A stretch of 5,874 bases of DNA, from the NCBI GenBank assembly GCA_009776995.1, contig WRMR01000329.1:1-5874 (forward strand), written 5' to 3'. The first letter of the stretch is position 1. Every line of letters starts with the position of its first letter. The stretch comes from Planctomycetaceae bacterium. GTDB lineage: Bacteria > Planctomycetota > Planctomycetia > Pirellulales > Thermoguttaceae. Under the pieces are notes generated by a model that made no database searches, was not told the origin of the DNA, and saw only the letters and a program-made list of their open reading frames with translations. This document shows positions 5,247-5,874 of the stretch, in pieces. The position numbers were made by a program, and so were the translations under genes.

Positions 5247-5726
5247 TCATTCGCTATACGCGCCGAAGAGTCCTTTCCCACCTTTGTAAAAACGTGACTC
5301 GCTACCTTTGCTTTTCACTTCCCGTTGTAGTGCCGAGGAGATCGTCAAATGCGGCGTCGCGCCTTTCAAATTCGGGCAGTAACGTTTTTCGATGATGATT
5401 TCGGTAATCTGCCTCACGGTTAAAGCGGTGCCGATCTCAACCAACACCTTATGTGCCGCATCGAGAGCCGAGAGGCCATCGTTTGGTTGCTTGGGCGTGG
5501 TGGCTTTCGCTTTCTTTCCCTTGGCTTTGGGTGTGCCGCCCGTTATTGCAATCGTCCTTGCCTTGCGGATGAACCGCTCGCAGTTGTTGACCTTGATGAC
5601 CTTGTCGCTGGCGAGTAATCGGACGTTCCAGCCCTTTTCGGTGGCCTTGATGACTTCGCCCCGGACTTCGTTGCGGCCAAGTGTGATGAGGTAAACGTTG
5701 CCGGTGATGATACTTTTCGCTTGCAT
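5247..5726 (-). CDS. HARE-HTH domain protein
   Basis: This 159-residue protein has two parts. Residues 1-57 look like a small beta-rich module (VYLITLGRNEVRGEV, WNVRLLAS, KVIKVNNCERFI), possibly KOW- or Tudor-like. A lysine-rich linker (about 58-82, KAKGKKAKATTPK) leads to a C-terminal HARE-HTH domain at about 85-157: LSALDAAHKVLVEIG, then LTVRQITEIIIEKRY, TPHLTISSALQREVK and SRFYKGGKGLFGAY. HARE-HTH is a winged helix found in the delta subunit of Gram-positive RNA polymerase, restriction enzymes and eukaryotic ASXL proteins, and is proposed to sense modified DNA or chromatin. Here it is likely a nucleoid or regulatory protein of the mobile element. AAAGG lies 8 nt before the ATG. Confidence 0.8.
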   Translation of the reverse strand: MQAKSIITGNVYLITLGRNEVRGEVIKATEKGWNVRLLASDKVIKVNNCERFIRKARTIAITGGTPKAKGKKAKATTPKQPNDGLSALDAAHKVLVEIGTALTVRQITEIIIEKRYCPNLKGATPHLTISSALQREVKSKGSESRFYKGGKGLFGAYSE

Positions 5727-5874
5727 GATTCTAACCTTTCAAAAATGTGGTTTGGTGCCGCAAAATACGGCGTTTGTTGTATGTGTGACATGTTGCCATG
5801 AAAAGAAAATCAATCAAGCGCAGTATGTAAAAGTTTTGCAAAGTTTCTGCATCATTACCGACTCTGATAACACA

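Noticed and set aside
5738..5756. Direct repeat of the TTCAAAAAT...TTTGGTTTG sequence at 2200-2220 as an att pair
   Set aside because: The match is low-complexity and gapped, and the copy at 5738 overlaps the HARE-HTH gene's leader and ribosome binding site.
5732..5874. A minus-strand frame open from the right edge to TAG just before the HARE-HTH gene
   Set aside because: It is 47 codons without a stop, which is quite likely by chance. It covers the HARE-HTH gene's ribosome binding site and does not resemble a protein C-terminus. It could only be judged with sequence beyond 5874.

Overview
The window is tightly packed with genes, every one of them on the minus strand. It joins a heavy-metal operon to what looks like the integration end of a mobile element. 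The most important gene is at the left edge: a nearly complete hgcA (936 to beyond position 1), the corrinoid protein that makes methylmercury. It is identified by its cap-helix motif N-V-W-C-A-A-G-K and its membrane C-terminus. HgcA, a split-Soret-type cytochrome and ArsR control point to an anaerobic or sediment bacterium. The AGCP-type excisionase, the style of the integrase and the HARE-HTH protein suggest the Planctomycetota or wider PVC group, but that placement is inference and only moderately secure.

Read in the direction of transcription (right to left), the region 5874-4051 holds four small genes. They are a HARE-HTH protein (5726-5247) and three unrecognised proteins (5128-4898, 4793-4551, 4440-4051). 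The three gaps between them each carry one copy of the same palindromic repeat, all in the same orientation, giving a cassette-like layout. Next come an excisionase-like winged-helix protein (3900-3658) and a full-length tyrosine recombinase with all its catalytic residues (3569-2322). The gap 4050-3901 has two hairpins, and the gap 3657-3570 has a short dyad.

After a gap of about 130 bp with an AT-rich tract comes a well-formed promoter (TTGACG, 17 bp, TATACT on the minus strand). A 42-bp nested dyad overlaps it and is the likely operator. It drives arsR (2127-1807), a Tat-exported di-haem cytochrome with a C_GCAxxG_C_C domain (1785-970), and hgcA. The gaps in this operon are 21 and 33 bp. 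hgcB, the usual ferredoxin partner, would be expected just beyond position 1 and cannot be seen.

A working model, which is inference, is as follows. The ArsR protein senses a thiophilic metal or metalloid through cysteine pairs and releases the operator. The operon then produces a periplasmic redox protein and the mercury methyltransferase together. The xis/int genes directly upstream suggest the operon either moved with an integrative element or lies at its insertion boundary.
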